Assembly: GCA_022844225.1 (NCBI GenBank)
Contig: JALHMC010000019.1
Span: forward strand, 1 to 64,000
DNA: 64,000 bases
Source of the DNA: Hyphomicrobiaceae bacterium
GTDB lineage: Bacteria > Pseudomonadota > Alphaproteobacteria > Rhizobiales > Hyphomicrobiaceae
Reading direction: 5' to 3'
Notes under the pieces: model-generated
Seen by the model: the letters and a program-made list of their open reading frames with translations, nothing else
Database searches by the model: none
Told to the model about the DNA's origin: nothing
Program-made: the position numbers and the translations under genes
Part shown: positions 46,095 to 56,789 of the stretch, in pieces
Layout: every line of letters begins with the position of its first letter
How positions within the stretch are numbered: position 1 is the first letter of the stretch

Positions 46095-47336
46095 ATGAGC
46101 GACCACAAATCGGCCGGGGACGGATCCGCGACGAGCGTGACCGTTGAAGCGGCGGCGGAGCGGTCCTTTCCGTCCGGGCCGCTCGCGACGACACTTGCCG
46201 TCCAGACACTCTCCACCGCTGCCGCCTATTCGATCCCGGCGGTGGCGCCGGCCGTAGCGGGCGACGTCGGAGTGAACCCGGCGCTCGTCGGCTATTTCAT
46301 CTCGGCCGTTTACGGCGTCGGCATCCTATCCGCCTTGTTCTCGCCGCCGCTGATCGGGCGGTACGGTGCGGTGATCGTCTCTCAGGCCGTCCTGGTCGCA
46401 ACGGTCGCCATGCTGGGGACGGCGGCGACGGGAACACTGGCCGCCATCGCACTGAGTGCGGCGTTGATGGGGCTCGCCTATGGCGCGACGGCACCGGCAT
46501 CGACGCACCTTCTGGTGCCGCGCACGCCTCCAGCCTTGATGAATTCGGTGCTGTCGCTCCGGCAGATCGGCGTCCCCCTGGGAGGTATGCTGGCAAGCCT
46601 CGCAATGCCGCCGCTGACTCTCGCTTTCGGATGGCGTACGTCCCTGCTGATGCAGCTGTTACCGGTGATCGCGCTCGGGATCACCATCCACCTGCTCTGC
46701 CGGCACTGGGATGCGCCGCGGGCCACTGCAACGACGACAGCTCATCCCGGGTTGCTCGCCCCGCTACGGATGCTGAAGACGAGTTCGGCGCTCAGGCGGC
46801 TCTCTTTCGCGGCCTTTATTTATTCAGGACTGCAACTCTGCTTCATGGTGTTCATGACGACACAACTGACCACCAAGGCGGGTTTCGATCTCGTGCGAGC
46901 GGGACAAACACTGGCGGCTTATCAGTTGGCCGGCGTCATCTCGCGGCCGATCTGGGGCTGGCTCTCCGACAATGTAATGGGCGCGCGCTGGTGGCTCGGC
47001 CTGCAAGGCGTCTTCATGTGCATGATGGCGGTGCTGGTCGGGACGTTCAGCGAGGCGTGGCCAGGCCCCATGGTGGTGCTGGTCTCGATGGCCGCCGGCG
47101 CCACGGCATCGGGCTTCACCGGCATCGCCTACGGAGAATATGCCCGTCTCGGCGGCGCGAGACGCACGGAAGCGACGGGCGCAGGCGCGGCCTTCATGTT
47201 CGCTGGCGTGATGGTCCTGCCATCGATCATGAGCCTCGTCGTGACGCTGACGGGCAGCTACGAGGGGGCCTACGCAACGATCGGCGGCCTCGCGATGCTC
47301 GCCGGCCTCGGCATGATGGTGCGCTGGCGGGAGTGA
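46095..47336 (+). CDS. MFS transporter
   Basis: 12-TM-like hydrophobic pattern, ALFSPPLIGRYG, GLAYGATAPASTHLL. Confidence 0.88.
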   Translation: MSDHKSAGDGSATSVTVEAAAERSFPSGPLATTLAVQTLSTAAAYSIPAVAPAVAGDVGVNPALVGYFISAVYGVGILSALFSPPLIGRYGAVIVSQAVLVATVAMLGTAATGTLAAIALSAALMGLAYGATAPASTHLLVPRTPPALMNSVLSLRQIGVPLGGMLASLAMPPLTLAFGWRTSLLMQLLPVIALGITIHLLCRHWDAPRATATTTAHPGLLAPLRMLKTSSALRRLSFAAFIYSGLQLCFMVFMTTQLTTKAGFDLVRAGQTLAAYQLAGVISRPIWGWLSDNVMGARWWLGLQGVFMCMMAVLVGTFSEAWPGPMVVLVSMAAGATASGFTGIAYGEYARLGGARRTEATGAGAAFMFAGVMVLPSIMSLVVTLTGSYEGAYATIGGLAMLAGLGMMVRWRE

Positions 47337-47493
47337 CGGTTGGCCGCTGTGGCCCATGGCCTTTTGCTTGATCCCGATCAAAACGTCAGCGACTTTCATC
47401 CGGAAAATCGGCCATTATGTCCGGACAATGCGGCGTCTACACCGCCACTCGCGGTCGAGCGTCGTCCGAAGCCGTCACAGGGAGAGGATCGAG

Positions 47494-48996
47494 ATGACCG
47501 GGATGGAAGCGCTGAAGGACAAGACGGCGCGTGTGACCGAGCACTTCGACGTGCTCATCGTGGGGGCAGGCATCTCCGGCGTCGCCGCGGGCCGGCATCT
47601 CAACCAGCAGTGCCCAGACCGCGACTACGTGATCCTGGAAGTGCAGGAGAGCTTCGGCGGGACGTGGCTGACGCACAAGTATCCAGGCATTCGCTCCGAC
47701 AGCGACCTTCATACCTTCGGCTACAGCTTCAAACCCTGGGTGGGGCCGCCCATCGCGACGGCGGAAGAGATCCGCAAGTACATGGGCGAGGTGATCGAGG
47801 AGAACGATCTCGCGCGTCGCATTCGCTACAGGCACCGGATCGATAGCGCTTCGTGGTCGACTCCCGACAAGCGCTGGACACTCGAAGTCACTCGGGTCGA
47901 CACGGACGAGAAGCTGCGTTTCACCTGCAATTTCCTATGGATGGCCCAGGGCTATTACCGCCACTCCGAAGGCTACACGCCGGATTGGCCGGGGATGGCG
48001 GACTTCAAGGGTGTCATCAAGCATCCGCAGACGTGGGACCCGGACTTCGACTACGCGGGCATGCGTGTCGTGGTGATCGGATCGGGTGCGACGGCGGCAA
48101 CGGTCGTGCCGGCGATGGCCGACCGGGCAGCTCACGTGACCATGCTGCAGCGCTCGCCGACCTATTTCCGAACGGGGCGGAATGCGATCGAGATCGCGGA
48201 GGAGTTGCGCAAGCTGCAGATCGACGAGCACTGGATCCACGAGATCGTGCGCAAGAAGATCCTCTACGAGCAGGCCCAATTCTCCAAGCGGACGTTCGAG
48301 GAGCCCGACAAGGTCAAGCAGGAGCTGCTCGACAACGTGCGGCACTACCTCGGCCCCGATTACGACATCGACACGCATTTCACGCCGAAATACCGGCCGT
48401 GGCGGCAACGTCTGGCATTCATTCCCGATGCCGATCTGTTCAAGGGTATCGCCAGCGGCAAGGCGTCGGTGGTCACGGACGAAATCGAACGCTTCGTCGA
48501 GAATGGCATCCTGCTCAAATCCGGCAAGGTGCTGGAGGCCGACCTGATCGTGACGGCGACCGGCTTCAACATGAACGTCATGGGCGACATCGCGTTCGCG
48601 ATCGACGGTACGCCGCTCAACTGGGCGGACACGGTGACCTATCGCGGCATGATGTTCACCGGCGTGCCCAATCTGGCCTGGGTGTTCGGCTACTTCCGGG
48701 CGAGCTGGACCTTGCGCTCGGATCTTATCGGCGACTTCGTGTGCAAGATGCTCAATCACATGAAGGCCAAAGGCGTGAAGCAGGTGACGCCTCAACTGCG
48801 GCCGGAAGATCACAACATGCCGCTCTTGCCGTTCATCGACGGTGAAAACTTCAATCCGGGCTATCTGCAGCGAGCGCTGCCGATTCTGCCGAAACGCGGC
48901 GACAAGCCGGAATGGATGCACAACCAGGACTATTGGGCCGAGAAGGACGAGATCCCGGCGACGAACCTGGACGACGATGCGTTCGCCTACGCCTGA
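47494..48996 (+). CDS. flavin-containing / Baeyer-Villiger-type monooxygenase
   Basis: DVLIVGAGISGVAAGRHL, GGTWLTHKYPGIRSDSDLHTFGYSF, FKGVIKHPQTWD (BVMO fingerprint), VVVIGSGATAATVVPAMA. Confidence 0.93.
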   Translation: MTGMEALKDKTARVTEHFDVLIVGAGISGVAAGRHLNQQCPDRDYVILEVQESFGGTWLTHKYPGIRSDSDLHTFGYSFKPWVGPPIATAEEIRKYMGEVIEENDLARRIRYRHRIDSASWSTPDKRWTLEVTRVDTDEKLRFTCNFLWMAQGYYRHSEGYTPDWPGMADFKGVIKHPQTWDPDFDYAGMRVVVIGSGATAATVVPAMADRAAHVTMLQRSPTYFRTGRNAIEIAEELRKLQIDEHWIHEIVRKKILYEQAQFSKRTFEEPDKVKQELLDNVRHYLGPDYDIDTHFTPKYRPWRQRLAFIPDADLFKGIASGKASVVTDEIERFVENGILLKSGKVLEADLIVTATGFNMNVMGDIAFAIDGTPLNWADTVTYRGMMFTGVPNLAWVFGYFRASWTLRSDLIGDFVCKMLNHMKAKGVKQVTPQLRPEDHNMPLLPFIDGENFNPGYLQRALPILPKRGDKPEWMHNQDYWAEKDEIPATNLDDDAFAYA

Positions 48997-49053
48997 GCGA
49001 CGGGGGCACCGTTCATCTCCGCCCCTGGCATAATTCCAATCGCCTCACTCCGA

Positions 49054-49076
49054 CCCTCTCCCCCAAAGGGAGAGGG
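49054..49076. terminator. hairpin between convergent genes (perfect 9-bp stem); possible bidirectional terminator or dispersed repeat
   Basis: CCCTCTCCC-CCAAA-GGGAGAGGG between the genes ending at 48996(+) and 49084(-). Confidence 0.5.
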
Positions 49077-49083
49077 GCAGGCA

Positions 49084-49983
49084 TCACCCCTTGCACTTAG
49101 CCGGCTCGAGAAAGTCGAGACTGCGCAGGACGCCGCTGACCGCAAACTCGCCGTAGTCGATGAAGAGGCGCCGAGATACGCCGTTCTCGAAATAGAGAAA
49201 GGCCAGCTCGTAGGCCGGGACCGCATCCGTGGTGCCGGCTCCAACCTCGAAGTAACTGATGGAGATCGGCCAGCTTCGTAAGGCATCCAACGGCTTGCCG
49301 TTTTTGGCCTCAGCCAGGGTGCGGTTGTAGCCGGCTGGTTTGACCCGCCCGATGTACGACGCGGTGGTGAATACTTTTTCGCCCTTTTCCGACCCGTCGT
49401 AGAGATCGGCAATGAAAAACTGCTCGCCTCGGCGGGCTGCGGCCAGAAGTGCGATCGAATGCTGCACCGGGAAGAACGTATCACCCTTGAGGCTGATCGC
49501 CTTTTTGGCAGGCTTGGTGATGACGACCTTGACTTCACCTCCCGGTGCGGAGCGGGCCGCGTCGCCGTCGGTCGCCTCCTCGAGTTTCGTATCCTTGTAT
49601 TGGCTCGAATTGAACCGGAAGGCCTTCGCAACGGCATCCTCCCAACTGGAGGAGCGCATGTCGCTGACGGTCGTTGCCCCCTCCTGGTTGGTCATGCGCG
49701 TGACGAAACGCATGTTCTGAGTGAAGCCCTGGCACGCCGATCCGGTCAGCTCGTAGACCATCCGCCCTGTCAACTCCGTAACACCGGAGCCGCCGCGGGA
49801 GTGGGCGAGGCTGATTTCATAAACGGCTCGATGCGGTGCCAGCTGCTCGGACGCGGCGACAGCGCCCTTCTGGGCACGTGCCTCTGCGACCATCCCCAAC
49901 GACAGCAGAAGAGCGGCCGCGGGCGCCATTCGGATTGCTGCCCTCGTCCATCGCGACTGACTTGCGCCACTGCCTTGCGGCAT
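49084..49983 (-). CDS. cell envelope integrity EipB family protein (DUF1849)
   Basis: Signal peptide; LAPHRAVYEISLAHSRGGSGVTELTGRMVYELTGSACQGF...; conserved Cys pair incl. C-term EPAKCKG. Confidence 0.85.
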   Translation of the reverse strand: MPQGSGASQSRWTRAAIRMAPAAALLLSLGMVAEARAQKGAVAASEQLAPHRAVYEISLAHSRGGSGVTELTGRMVYELTGSACQGFTQNMRFVTRMTNQEGATTVSDMRSSSWEDAVAKAFRFNSSQYKDTKLEEATDGDAARSAPGGEVKVVITKPAKKAISLKGDTFFPVQHSIALLAAARRGEQFFIADLYDGSEKGEKVFTTASYIGRVKPAGYNRTLAEAKNGKPLDALRSWPISISYFEVGAGTTDAVPAYELAFLYFENGVSRRLFIDYGEFAVSGVLRSLDFLEPAKCKG

Positions 49984-50135
49984 ACATGCTCCCCGCCTAT
50001 GCGGCCGGCCGTCCAGATCGTCGGACCGCCGCACGTCGACACCCTGCCGGCTGCAACCATTGCAAACGCGACCGGCGCGCGCCAAGAATGAGGTAACAGA
50101 CTATCCTAGCGAGCCGCGACGGAAAAGGGGCACCC

Positions 50136-50606
50136 ATGACGGAAACCATCGAGACAAAACTGGCTGCGCTCGGGCTGACCCTGCCAGATGCTCCGGCCCC
50201 CGTCGCCAACTACGTGCCGACGTGCCTCGCGGGTGGACTTCTGTTCATCTCCGGCCAAGTGTCGCGGCGGGGCGATGGACAGGTTCTGACGGGCAAGCTC
50301 GGCGATGGGCTCGATGTCGCCGCCGGCCGCGAGGCAGCGAAGGTCTGCGCACTCAACATCCTGGCACAGGCGAAGGCCGCTCTCGGCTCGCTCGATCGCA
50401 TCGAGCGTGTGGTCAAGCTGACGGGCTTCGTCAATTCTTCGCCGACGTTCAATGGGCATCCCCAGGTGGTCAACGGTGCCTCAGACCTTCTCGTCGAGGT
50501 GTTGGGCGACAAGGGTCGGCACACCCGATCGGCCGTGGGCGTGGCCGCGCTTCCGGTCGACGCCGCAGTGGAGATCGAAGCCATCCTCGCTGTAAAGCCG
50601 GCCTGA
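50136..50606 (+). CDS. RidA family protein
   Basis: LLFISGQVSRRGDG, NILAQAKAALGSLDRIERVVKLTGFVNS, HTRSAVGVAALPVDAAVEIEAI. Confidence 0.93.
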   Translation: MTETIETKLAALGLTLPDAPAPVANYVPTCLAGGLLFISGQVSRRGDGQVLTGKLGDGLDVAAGREAAKVCALNILAQAKAALGSLDRIERVVKLTGFVNSSPTFNGHPQVVNGASDLLVEVLGDKGRHTRSAVGVAALPVDAAVEIEAILAVKPA

Positions 50607-50624
50607 ACGTAGAGGCACGTGCGC

Positions 50625-51386
50625 ATGCTGGACCGCTCGACGTTTCTGCGACCGATCGCTCACCGGGGGCTGCACAACGCGGCAGCCGGCATCATCGAGA
50701 ATTCGGGCCCGGCGTTCGCGGCGGCCATCGCGGCGGGATACGGCATCGAGTGCGATCTTCAGCCCGCCAGCGACGGCACGGCGATGGTGTTCCACGACCA
50801 GTCATTGGCGCGGCTCGTCGACGCTCCGGGCCAGACGACGGACCACGGGCCGGCTGCTCTGGCGCGGTTGTCCTACAAGGGCGACGCGAGCGCGCGTATC
50901 CTGCGACTAGTGGAGCTGCTCGATCTTGTCGCAGGGCGGGTGCCCATTCTGGTCGAGGTCAAGAGCGCATGGGAGGCACCGGACCCGCGGTTCATCGCTT
51001 CGATTGCCCGTGATCTCGCGGCCTATCGGGGACCGTACGCCATCATGTCGTTCGATCCGAGTGTGGTTGCAGTGCTCAAGCCCCTGCTACCCGGCGCGCC
51101 GCGCGGGATCGTTTCGGGGCTTTATCAACCGAGCTGGTCGGACGGGAAACTCGACGCGGACCGGTCGTACCGGCTGTCGCACCTGATCGAGAGCCGCGCG
51201 GCGGAGCCCGATTTCTTCGCCTATCATGTCAAGGCGTTACCAACTCCTGTGACGCGATTCCTGCGGGAGGGGCTGGGCCTGCCACTGTTCACGTGGACCG
51301 TGCGATCGCGAGAAGACATCGCCACTGCGAGACAATGGGCCGACGCGCCGATCTTCGAAGGGATCGATCCGGCGAGCCCCGGCTGA
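50625..51386 (+). CDS. glycerophosphodiester phosphodiesterase family protein
   Basis: IAHRGLHN, IENSGPAFAAAIAAGYGIECDLQPASDGTAMVFHDQSLARL, PILVEVKS. Confidence 0.94.
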   Translation: MLDRSTFLRPIAHRGLHNAAAGIIENSGPAFAAAIAAGYGIECDLQPASDGTAMVFHDQSLARLVDAPGQTTDHGPAALARLSYKGDASARILRLVELLDLVAGRVPILVEVKSAWEAPDPRFIASIARDLAAYRGPYAIMSFDPSVVAVLKPLLPGAPRGIVSGLYQPSWSDGKLDADRSYRLSHLIESRAAEPDFFAYHVKALPTPVTRFLREGLGLPLFTWTVRSREDIATARQWADAPIFEGIDPASPG

Positions 51387-51518
51387 CAGCCGCTCGACGG
51401 GCCGACACGCCCCAGAGAAGCGCTTGTCACCGGATAGAGGATGGTTGGCCGCGAGAACTGCGGCAGATTTCGTGCGTTCTGCTCCCTAACTGCTTGTCGG
51501 AGGGAGCGACCATCCGCA

Positions 51519-52292
51519 ATGAACGAACTGATGACGCTTGCCGCCGATCCCGCAGCGTGGGCCGCGCTTTTCACATTAATCGCCATGGAAGTGGTGCTCG
51601 GCATCGACAACCTCATCTTCATCGCCATTCTCACGAACAAGCTTCCAGAGGAGCGGCGGGAGATGGCGCGGCGCATCGGCATCGGGCTCGCGCTCATCAT
51701 GCGTCTGGTTCTGCTCGGAACAGTCGCCTGGATCGTCAGGCTGACGGCGCCGATCTTCACGATCCTGGGCAACGACCTGTCCTGGAGGGACATCATCCTG
51801 ATCGCGGGCGGAGTGTTCCTGGTCTGGAAGGCGACGAAGGAGGTCCATCACCGGGTGGACCCGGACCCCGGGCCGGATATCTTCAACCGGCGGACGGTCA
51901 GTCTCGGGTTTGCCGCAGCGCTCGTCCAGATCGTGGTTCTGGACCTCGTGTTCTCCATCGATAGCATCGTGACGGCAGTGGGCATGACAGAGCATTTGCC
52001 GATTATGGTGATTGCCGTCGTAATCACTGTGCTCGTGATGCTGTTCGCGGCGACGCCGCTCGCCAACTTCATCAACGCCAATCCGACTATCGTGATGCTG
52101 GCACTCGGCTTTCTTCTGATGATCGGCACGGCGCTGATCGCGGAGGGCTTCGGGGCCGAGATTCCCAAAGGCTACATCTATGCGGCGATGGCGTTCTCCG
52201 CGCTGATCGAGGGACTGAACATGATGGACCGGCGAGCGCGTCAGCGGCGCCGTCAAAACGGGATGACGCAGGAAAACCCGAGGAGCGACTGA
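51519..52292 (+). CDS. TerC family integral membrane protein
   Basis: [52 protein letters not shown]. Confidence 0.95.
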   Translation: MNELMTLAADPAAWAALFTLIAMEVVLGIDNLIFIAILTNKLPEERREMARRIGIGLALIMRLVLLGTVAWIVRLTAPIFTILGNDLSWRDIILIAGGVFLVWKATKEVHHRVDPDPGPDIFNRRTVSLGFAAALVQIVVLDLVFSIDSIVTAVGMTEHLPIMVIAVVITVLVMLFAATPLANFINANPTIVMLALGFLLMIGTALIAEGFGAEIPKGYIYAAMAFSALIEGLNMMDRRARQRRRQNGMTQENPRSD

Positions 52293-52341
52293 ACTGCGGG
52301 TCCAGTCGGACGCCGCTTCCGGAGAACGCAACCGTATGGGG

Positions 52342-52920
52342 TCAGCGAACCGTCTCGCCCGGGTAGACGCCCCAAAGCTGCTTCTGCTCGATATAGCCGC
52401 GAAAATCTCCGATCGAGACGTAGCACCAGCGCGTGTCGCAACTCTTGATGTTGGCAATGACGCCGGCCTCCAGCATGGCCACAGGGGCCGAGCCCGGCTT
52501 GTCGTCCGAGAGGAGTTCGATTTTGGGCGCGGTGCCGCTTTTCATCTCCCAGGGCGTCACCAGGGCCGTCCGGCGGCCAGAGACGAGCGCTTGGAGCACC
52601 CAGCCCTCGGCTCCCTCGCTGTCGCGCACCTGGCGCCAACCTTCGAACTCCCTGATCACCTCAACCGGAAGCCCGGCGCGACGATAGACCCAAAGCACCT
52701 TATGGTCGGTGCCGGGGCCCTGGCGAGAATGCACACGGTCGGCCTTCAAGCTGACAAATCGGGGTACGGGCAGTCCGCTACCGGCAATGACCTGCGGGCC
52801 CGGCGTGGCGTCCGCCGAGCGAAGCTGAGCCTGAGCTACGGCGCCAGCCGCTCCCAGGGCCGACAGAATGGGCACGATGGCCGCTATTCTTCTCCCAGCC
52901 CGGGTCAGCCGCAATCGCAT
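52342..52920 (-). CDS. SH3 domain-containing periplasmic protein
   Basis: Signal peptide; FVSLKADRVHSRQGPGTDHKVLWVYRRAGLPVEVIREFEGWRQVRDSEGAEGWV (bacterial SH3). Confidence 0.88.
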   Translation of the reverse strand: MRLRLTRAGRRIAAIVPILSALGAAGAVAQAQLRSADATPGPQVIAGSGLPVPRFVSLKADRVHSRQGPGTDHKVLWVYRRAGLPVEVIREFEGWRQVRDSEGAEGWVLQALVSGRRTALVTPWEMKSGTAPKIELLSDDKPGSAPVAMLEAGVIANIKSCDTRWCYVSIGDFRGYIEQKQLWGVYPGETVR

Positions 52921-53143
52921 GTTTTGCCTCCCCATCCCTCAGGAGCCATCCCCCGAATCTCAGTCGTGACTGTGTCTGATCCGTGGTAGCGAGGCAATCG
53001 TCGCCGGCTCACGCGCGTTGGAATGGAGATTGGCGCCAGCTTCTGTTAGAGACGAAGAGGATCAAGATAGCTCAAGCCCTTAAGCGTGCGCCTCGGCTTC
53101 GCCGGGACCACTGAATCCACGCCCTTCACGCCGGACCGTTTCC

Positions 53144-54142
53144 ATGCCCCAGAGCGCCAAGCGACCCCTCGTCATCGTCACCCGCAAGCTGCCGGACGTG
53201 GTCGAAACGCGTATGCGCGAGCTGTTCGATGCGCGTTTGAATGTCGACGACCGCCCGATGACACAGGCGGAATTGGTTACGGCGGCACAAACCGCCGACG
53301 TTATCGTTCCGACCGTCACCGACCGCATCGACCGTGCTGTGCTGGCGCAATCGGGGCCAGGACTGAAACTGATCGCGAATTTCGGCACGGGCGTCGACAA
53401 TATCGACCTCGACACGGCACGTAACCGGGGCATCACGGTCACCAACACGCCCGGCGTGCTGACCGAGGACACTGCCGACATGACCATGGCGCTGATCCTG
53501 GCGGCGCCACGGCGCCTCGCACAGGGCACCGCCTACCTCAAGGACCCACGCAACCACTGGGCGGGATGGTCGCCGACGTGGATGCTGGGACACCGGATCT
53601 GGGGCAAGCGGCTCGGCATTATCGGGATGGGCCGGATCGGGCAGGCCGTGGCGCGGCGAGCGAAGGCGTTTGGGTTGCAGATCCACTATCACAATCGCCG
53701 ACGCCTCGGGGAAGAGATCGAGCAGGAACTCGAGGCGACGTACTGGGAGAGCCTCGACCAGATGCTCGCCCGGATGGACATCATCTCGGTCAACTGCCCG
53801 CACACGCCAGCGACATACCACTTGCTCTCGGCGCGCCGGCTGAAGCTGCTGAAGCCGTCCGCCTATCTGGTCAACACGGCGCGCGGCGAGGTGATCGACG
53901 AGAACGAGCTGGCGCGTCTGATCGACGCCGGTGCCATCGCGGGTGCGGGGCTCGACGTGTTCGAACACGAGCCTGCCGTCAATCCGAAGCTGCTCGCGTC
54001 CGATCGGGTCGTCGCGCTGCCGCACATGGGGTCGGCGACGATCGAGGGCCGCATCGACATGGGCGAGAAGGTGATCATCAACATCAAGACCTTCCTCGAT
54101 GGGCATTCGCCCCCCGATCGCGTGCACCCGGCAATGTTCTGA
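53144..54142 (+). CDS. 2-hydroxyacid dehydrogenase (D-glycerate dehydrogenase/glyoxylate reductase-like)
   Basis: NFGTGVDNIDLDTARNRGITVTNTPGVLTEDTADMTMALIL, LGIIGMGRIGQAVARRAKAFG, NTARGEVIDENEL. Confidence 0.94.
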   Translation: MPQSAKRPLVIVTRKLPDVVETRMRELFDARLNVDDRPMTQAELVTAAQTADVIVPTVTDRIDRAVLAQSGPGLKLIANFGTGVDNIDLDTARNRGITVTNTPGVLTEDTADMTMALILAAPRRLAQGTAYLKDPRNHWAGWSPTWMLGHRIWGKRLGIIGMGRIGQAVARRAKAFGLQIHYHNRRRLGEEIEQELEATYWESLDQMLARMDIISVNCPHTPATYHLLSARRLKLLKPSAYLVNTARGEVIDENELARLIDAGAIAGAGLDVFEHEPAVNPKLLASDRVVALPHMGSATIEGRIDMGEKVIINIKTFLDGHSPPDRVHPAMF

Positions 54143-54149
54143 GGGCGTC

Positions 54150-54863
54150 ATGACCTGGTCGATCATTGCGAAGGACGAAAGAACGGGGCGAATCGGGATT
54201 GCGGTGACCACTTGCGCCTTCGCCGTCGGGGCGCGCGTTCCGCACATCAAGACGAGTGTCGGCGCGGTGGCGACACAAGCGACGACCAACCAGTTGTTCG
54301 GGCCACGCGGGCTGGCGCTGCTTTCTGCCGGAGCATCTGCGGAGGATTGCGTCCGCTTGCTGCTCCAGGCTGACGAGGGGCGGGACCATCGCCAGGTTCA
54401 TGTCATGGATCGTGAAGGGCGGTTTGCGGCGCGAACGGGTAGCGCTTGCGTGCCGTGGTGCGGGCATCTGGTCGAGCCGACGTTCTCGGTCGCCGGTAAC
54501 ATGCTCGCGGGCGAGGCGGTGATCCAGGAGACGGCAAAAGCCTACAAGACCCACGCTGATCTCCCGTTCGCGCGGCGGCTGATCGCAGCGCTGAAGGCTG
54601 GGCAGGCGGCGGGCGGCGACAAGCGTGGCAAGCAGTCGGCAGCGCTGCTGATCCACGACGACGAGGACCACGCGGCGCTCGATCTCCGCGTCGACGATCA
54701 CGCCGAGCCGCTCGACGAACTCGGGCGGCTCGAGGAGGTGGCGCGCGGAACATTCGTCCACACGCGACGGTTCGGTCCGACACGGGTCAATCCCGCGGGA
54801 CTTCTGGATGCGGAGGAGCGAGCCAAGGCGATCGAGCGCTCCATCGCGGAGGGTTACGAGTAA
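54150..54863 (+). CDS. DUF1028 domain-containing protein
   Basis: MTWSIIAKDERTGRIGIAVTTCAFAVGARVPHIKTSVGAVATQATTN; Ntn-hydrolase-like family. Confidence 0.88.
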   Translation: MTWSIIAKDERTGRIGIAVTTCAFAVGARVPHIKTSVGAVATQATTNQLFGPRGLALLSAGASAEDCVRLLLQADEGRDHRQVHVMDREGRFAARTGSACVPWCGHLVEPTFSVAGNMLAGEAVIQETAKAYKTHADLPFARRLIAALKAGQAAGGDKRGKQSAALLIHDDEDHAALDLRVDDHAEPLDELGRLEEVARGTFVHTRRFGPTRVNPAGLLDAEERAKAIERSIAEGYE

Positions 54864-54956
54864 CCTTGCAGCGACCCCAAGATCTCGACGTTGCGCGCCG
54901 TGTGCTCTATGCGGCGTGGACCTTATGATTGCGTAGATTTCAACCCGGGTGACGCC

Positions 54957-55376
54957 ATGAAGCCGACTGCGATCCTGTTTCCTGTCATCGCGCAGGTCGT
55001 CTTGACGCTTGCCGTGCTGATCGCGATGGGACCGGCGCGAGCGCAGTCGATGCGCGAAAACGGCCAGAAGCTCACCGACGACGACGTGCGCGTGGGGCAG
55101 AACACGTGGTCGACGCAGGCGGTGAAGGTCTCGAAGAACTACGCCAACCAGTTCGAGCTACCGGTGTTGTTCTATGCCGTAGTGGCCTTCGCCCTGATCA
55201 CCAGTGCGGTCGACCTACTGATGGTCGGACTCGCGTGGATCTTCGTGCTATCGCGGGTCGCGCACACGGCCATTCATATCGGGCCCAACGTCGTGATGTG
55301 GCGGGGGACGGCCTTTCTGGTCGGTTTCGTCGCGCTCGTCCTGATGTGGCTGAAACTCACCGTTCACATTCTCTGA
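54957..55376 (+). CDS. MAPEG family membrane protein
   Basis: Short polytopic protein; NYANQFELPVLFYAVVAF, SRVAHTAIHI. Confidence 0.85.
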   Translation: MKPTAILFPVIAQVVLTLAVLIAMGPARAQSMRENGQKLTDDDVRVGQNTWSTQAVKVSKNYANQFELPVLFYAVVAFALITSAVDLLMVGLAWIFVLSRVAHTAIHIGPNVVMWRGTAFLVGFVALVLMWLKLTVHIL

Positions 55377-55403
55377 ACACGACCCGCGAAAGGCTCCGCT
55401 CCA

Positions 55404-56699
55404 ATGCGCCCAGGCGCCCGCATATCCGCTGCCATCGAAGTGCTGACCGAGGTGATCGACCGGCACCGGCCGGTGTCGCTGGCGCTTGCCGACTGGGGCA
55501 AGGACCACCGCTTCGCCGGCTCCGGCGACCGATCGGCGATCGGCAATCTCGTTTATGACGCCCTGCGGCGACGGGCCTCGCTCGGATGGGCGATGGGGGC
55601 GGAAACGCCGCGGTCCATCGCGATCGGAGCGGCACCCGAGGCGCTCGGCGTCGAACCATCGGCAATCGCGGGACTTTGTACCGGCGAAGATCACACGCCG
55701 GCACCGCTGGAGCCGCGAGAGGCCCAAGGCCTCGAAGGGCCACCTGACGGCGCGCCACCACATGCGGCCGCCGACGTTCCGGATTGGCTGTGGGCCGAGT
55801 TCGAGCGAACGTTCGGGGATCAGGCCGTGGCCGAGGGCCGGGCGCTCACGCGCCGGGCGCCCGCCGATATCCGAGTCAACCTGCTGAAGGCGACGCGCGA
55901 GCGGGTGCTGAAGGCGCTCGCACCATTCGGAGCGATCGAGACACCGATGTCGCCAATCGGCGTGCGCATCCCGGCACCTACCGGGCCGTCGCGGACGCCA
56001 AACCTGCAGGCCGAGGCCGCGTTCCAGGCCGGATGGTTCGAGGTTCAGGACGAAGGCAGCCAACTCGCCGCGCTGTTGACTGGCGCCGGTCCGCGGCTGC
56101 AGATCCTCGATCTGTGCGCGGGGGCCGGCGGCAAGTCGCTCGCCATGTCGGCTGCTACGCACAATACCGGTCAGATCTATGCCTACGACGACGACCGCGA
56201 GCGGTTGAAGCCAATCTACGAGCGCATCAAGCGGGCGTGGACGCGCAACATCCAGGTGCTACGGGCGCGGGACAAGGCCGCCTTGGAAGCGCTCGGGGAC
56301 CGTTTCGACATCGTGCTCGTCGACGCGCCCTGCACGGGAACGGGTGTCTGGCGTCGACGCCCCGAAGCGAAGTGGCGATTGAAACCCGGCAACCTCGAGA
56401 CGCGGATGCGCGAGCAAGTGGCCGTGCTCGACACGGCTGCCGGGCACGTGAAGCCGGGCGGGCGTCTCGTCTACGTCACCTGTTCGCTGCTGGCGCCCGA
56501 GAACACCGGGCAGATCGCTGCGTTCGTGGCACGGCACCCGACGTTCCGTGTCGTGCCCTACGCCGAAGTTTGGCGCGCGACCTTGAAGAGCGAGCCGCCG
56601 CGATCCGCCGACGGGAGCACCGAGACGCTGCTGCTCACGCCACACAGCCACGGCACCGACGGGTTTTTCATCGCCATCGTCGAGCGCGCGGCGTCGTAA
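55404..56699 (+). CDS. RsmB/NOP family class I SAM-dependent RNA methyltransferase
   Basis: QDEGSQLAALL, ILDLCAGAGGKSLAMSA, VLVDAPCTGTGVWRRRPEAKWRL, LVYVTCSLLAPEN. Confidence 0.94.
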   Translation: MRPGARISAAIEVLTEVIDRHRPVSLALADWGKDHRFAGSGDRSAIGNLVYDALRRRASLGWAMGAETPRSIAIGAAPEALGVEPSAIAGLCTGEDHTPAPLEPREAQGLEGPPDGAPPHAAADVPDWLWAEFERTFGDQAVAEGRALTRRAPADIRVNLLKATRERVLKALAPFGAIETPMSPIGVRIPAPTGPSRTPNLQAEAAFQAGWFEVQDEGSQLAALLTGAGPRLQILDLCAGAGGKSLAMSAATHNTGQIYAYDDDRERLKPIYERIKRAWTRNIQVLRARDKAALEALGDRFDIVLVDAPCTGTGVWRRRPEAKWRLKPGNLETRMREQVAVLDTAAGHVKPGGRLVYVTCSLLAPENTGQIAAFVARHPTFRVVPYAEVWRATLKSEPPRSADGSTETLLLTPHSHGTDGFFIAIVERAAS

Positions 56700-56765
56700 A
56701 TGTGTCGTACTGGCTGAGCTGGGCGGCGCCTGACCAAGGATGCGGGCGCTGGTTACCTCTGACGG

Positions 56766-56789
56766 GATCGCGAACGCCGGTTCGCGATC
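56766..56789. repeat. perfect 10-bp inverted repeat with 4-nt loop in the intergenic/leader region
   Basis: GATCGCGAAC-GCCG-GTTCGCGATC. Confidence 0.6.
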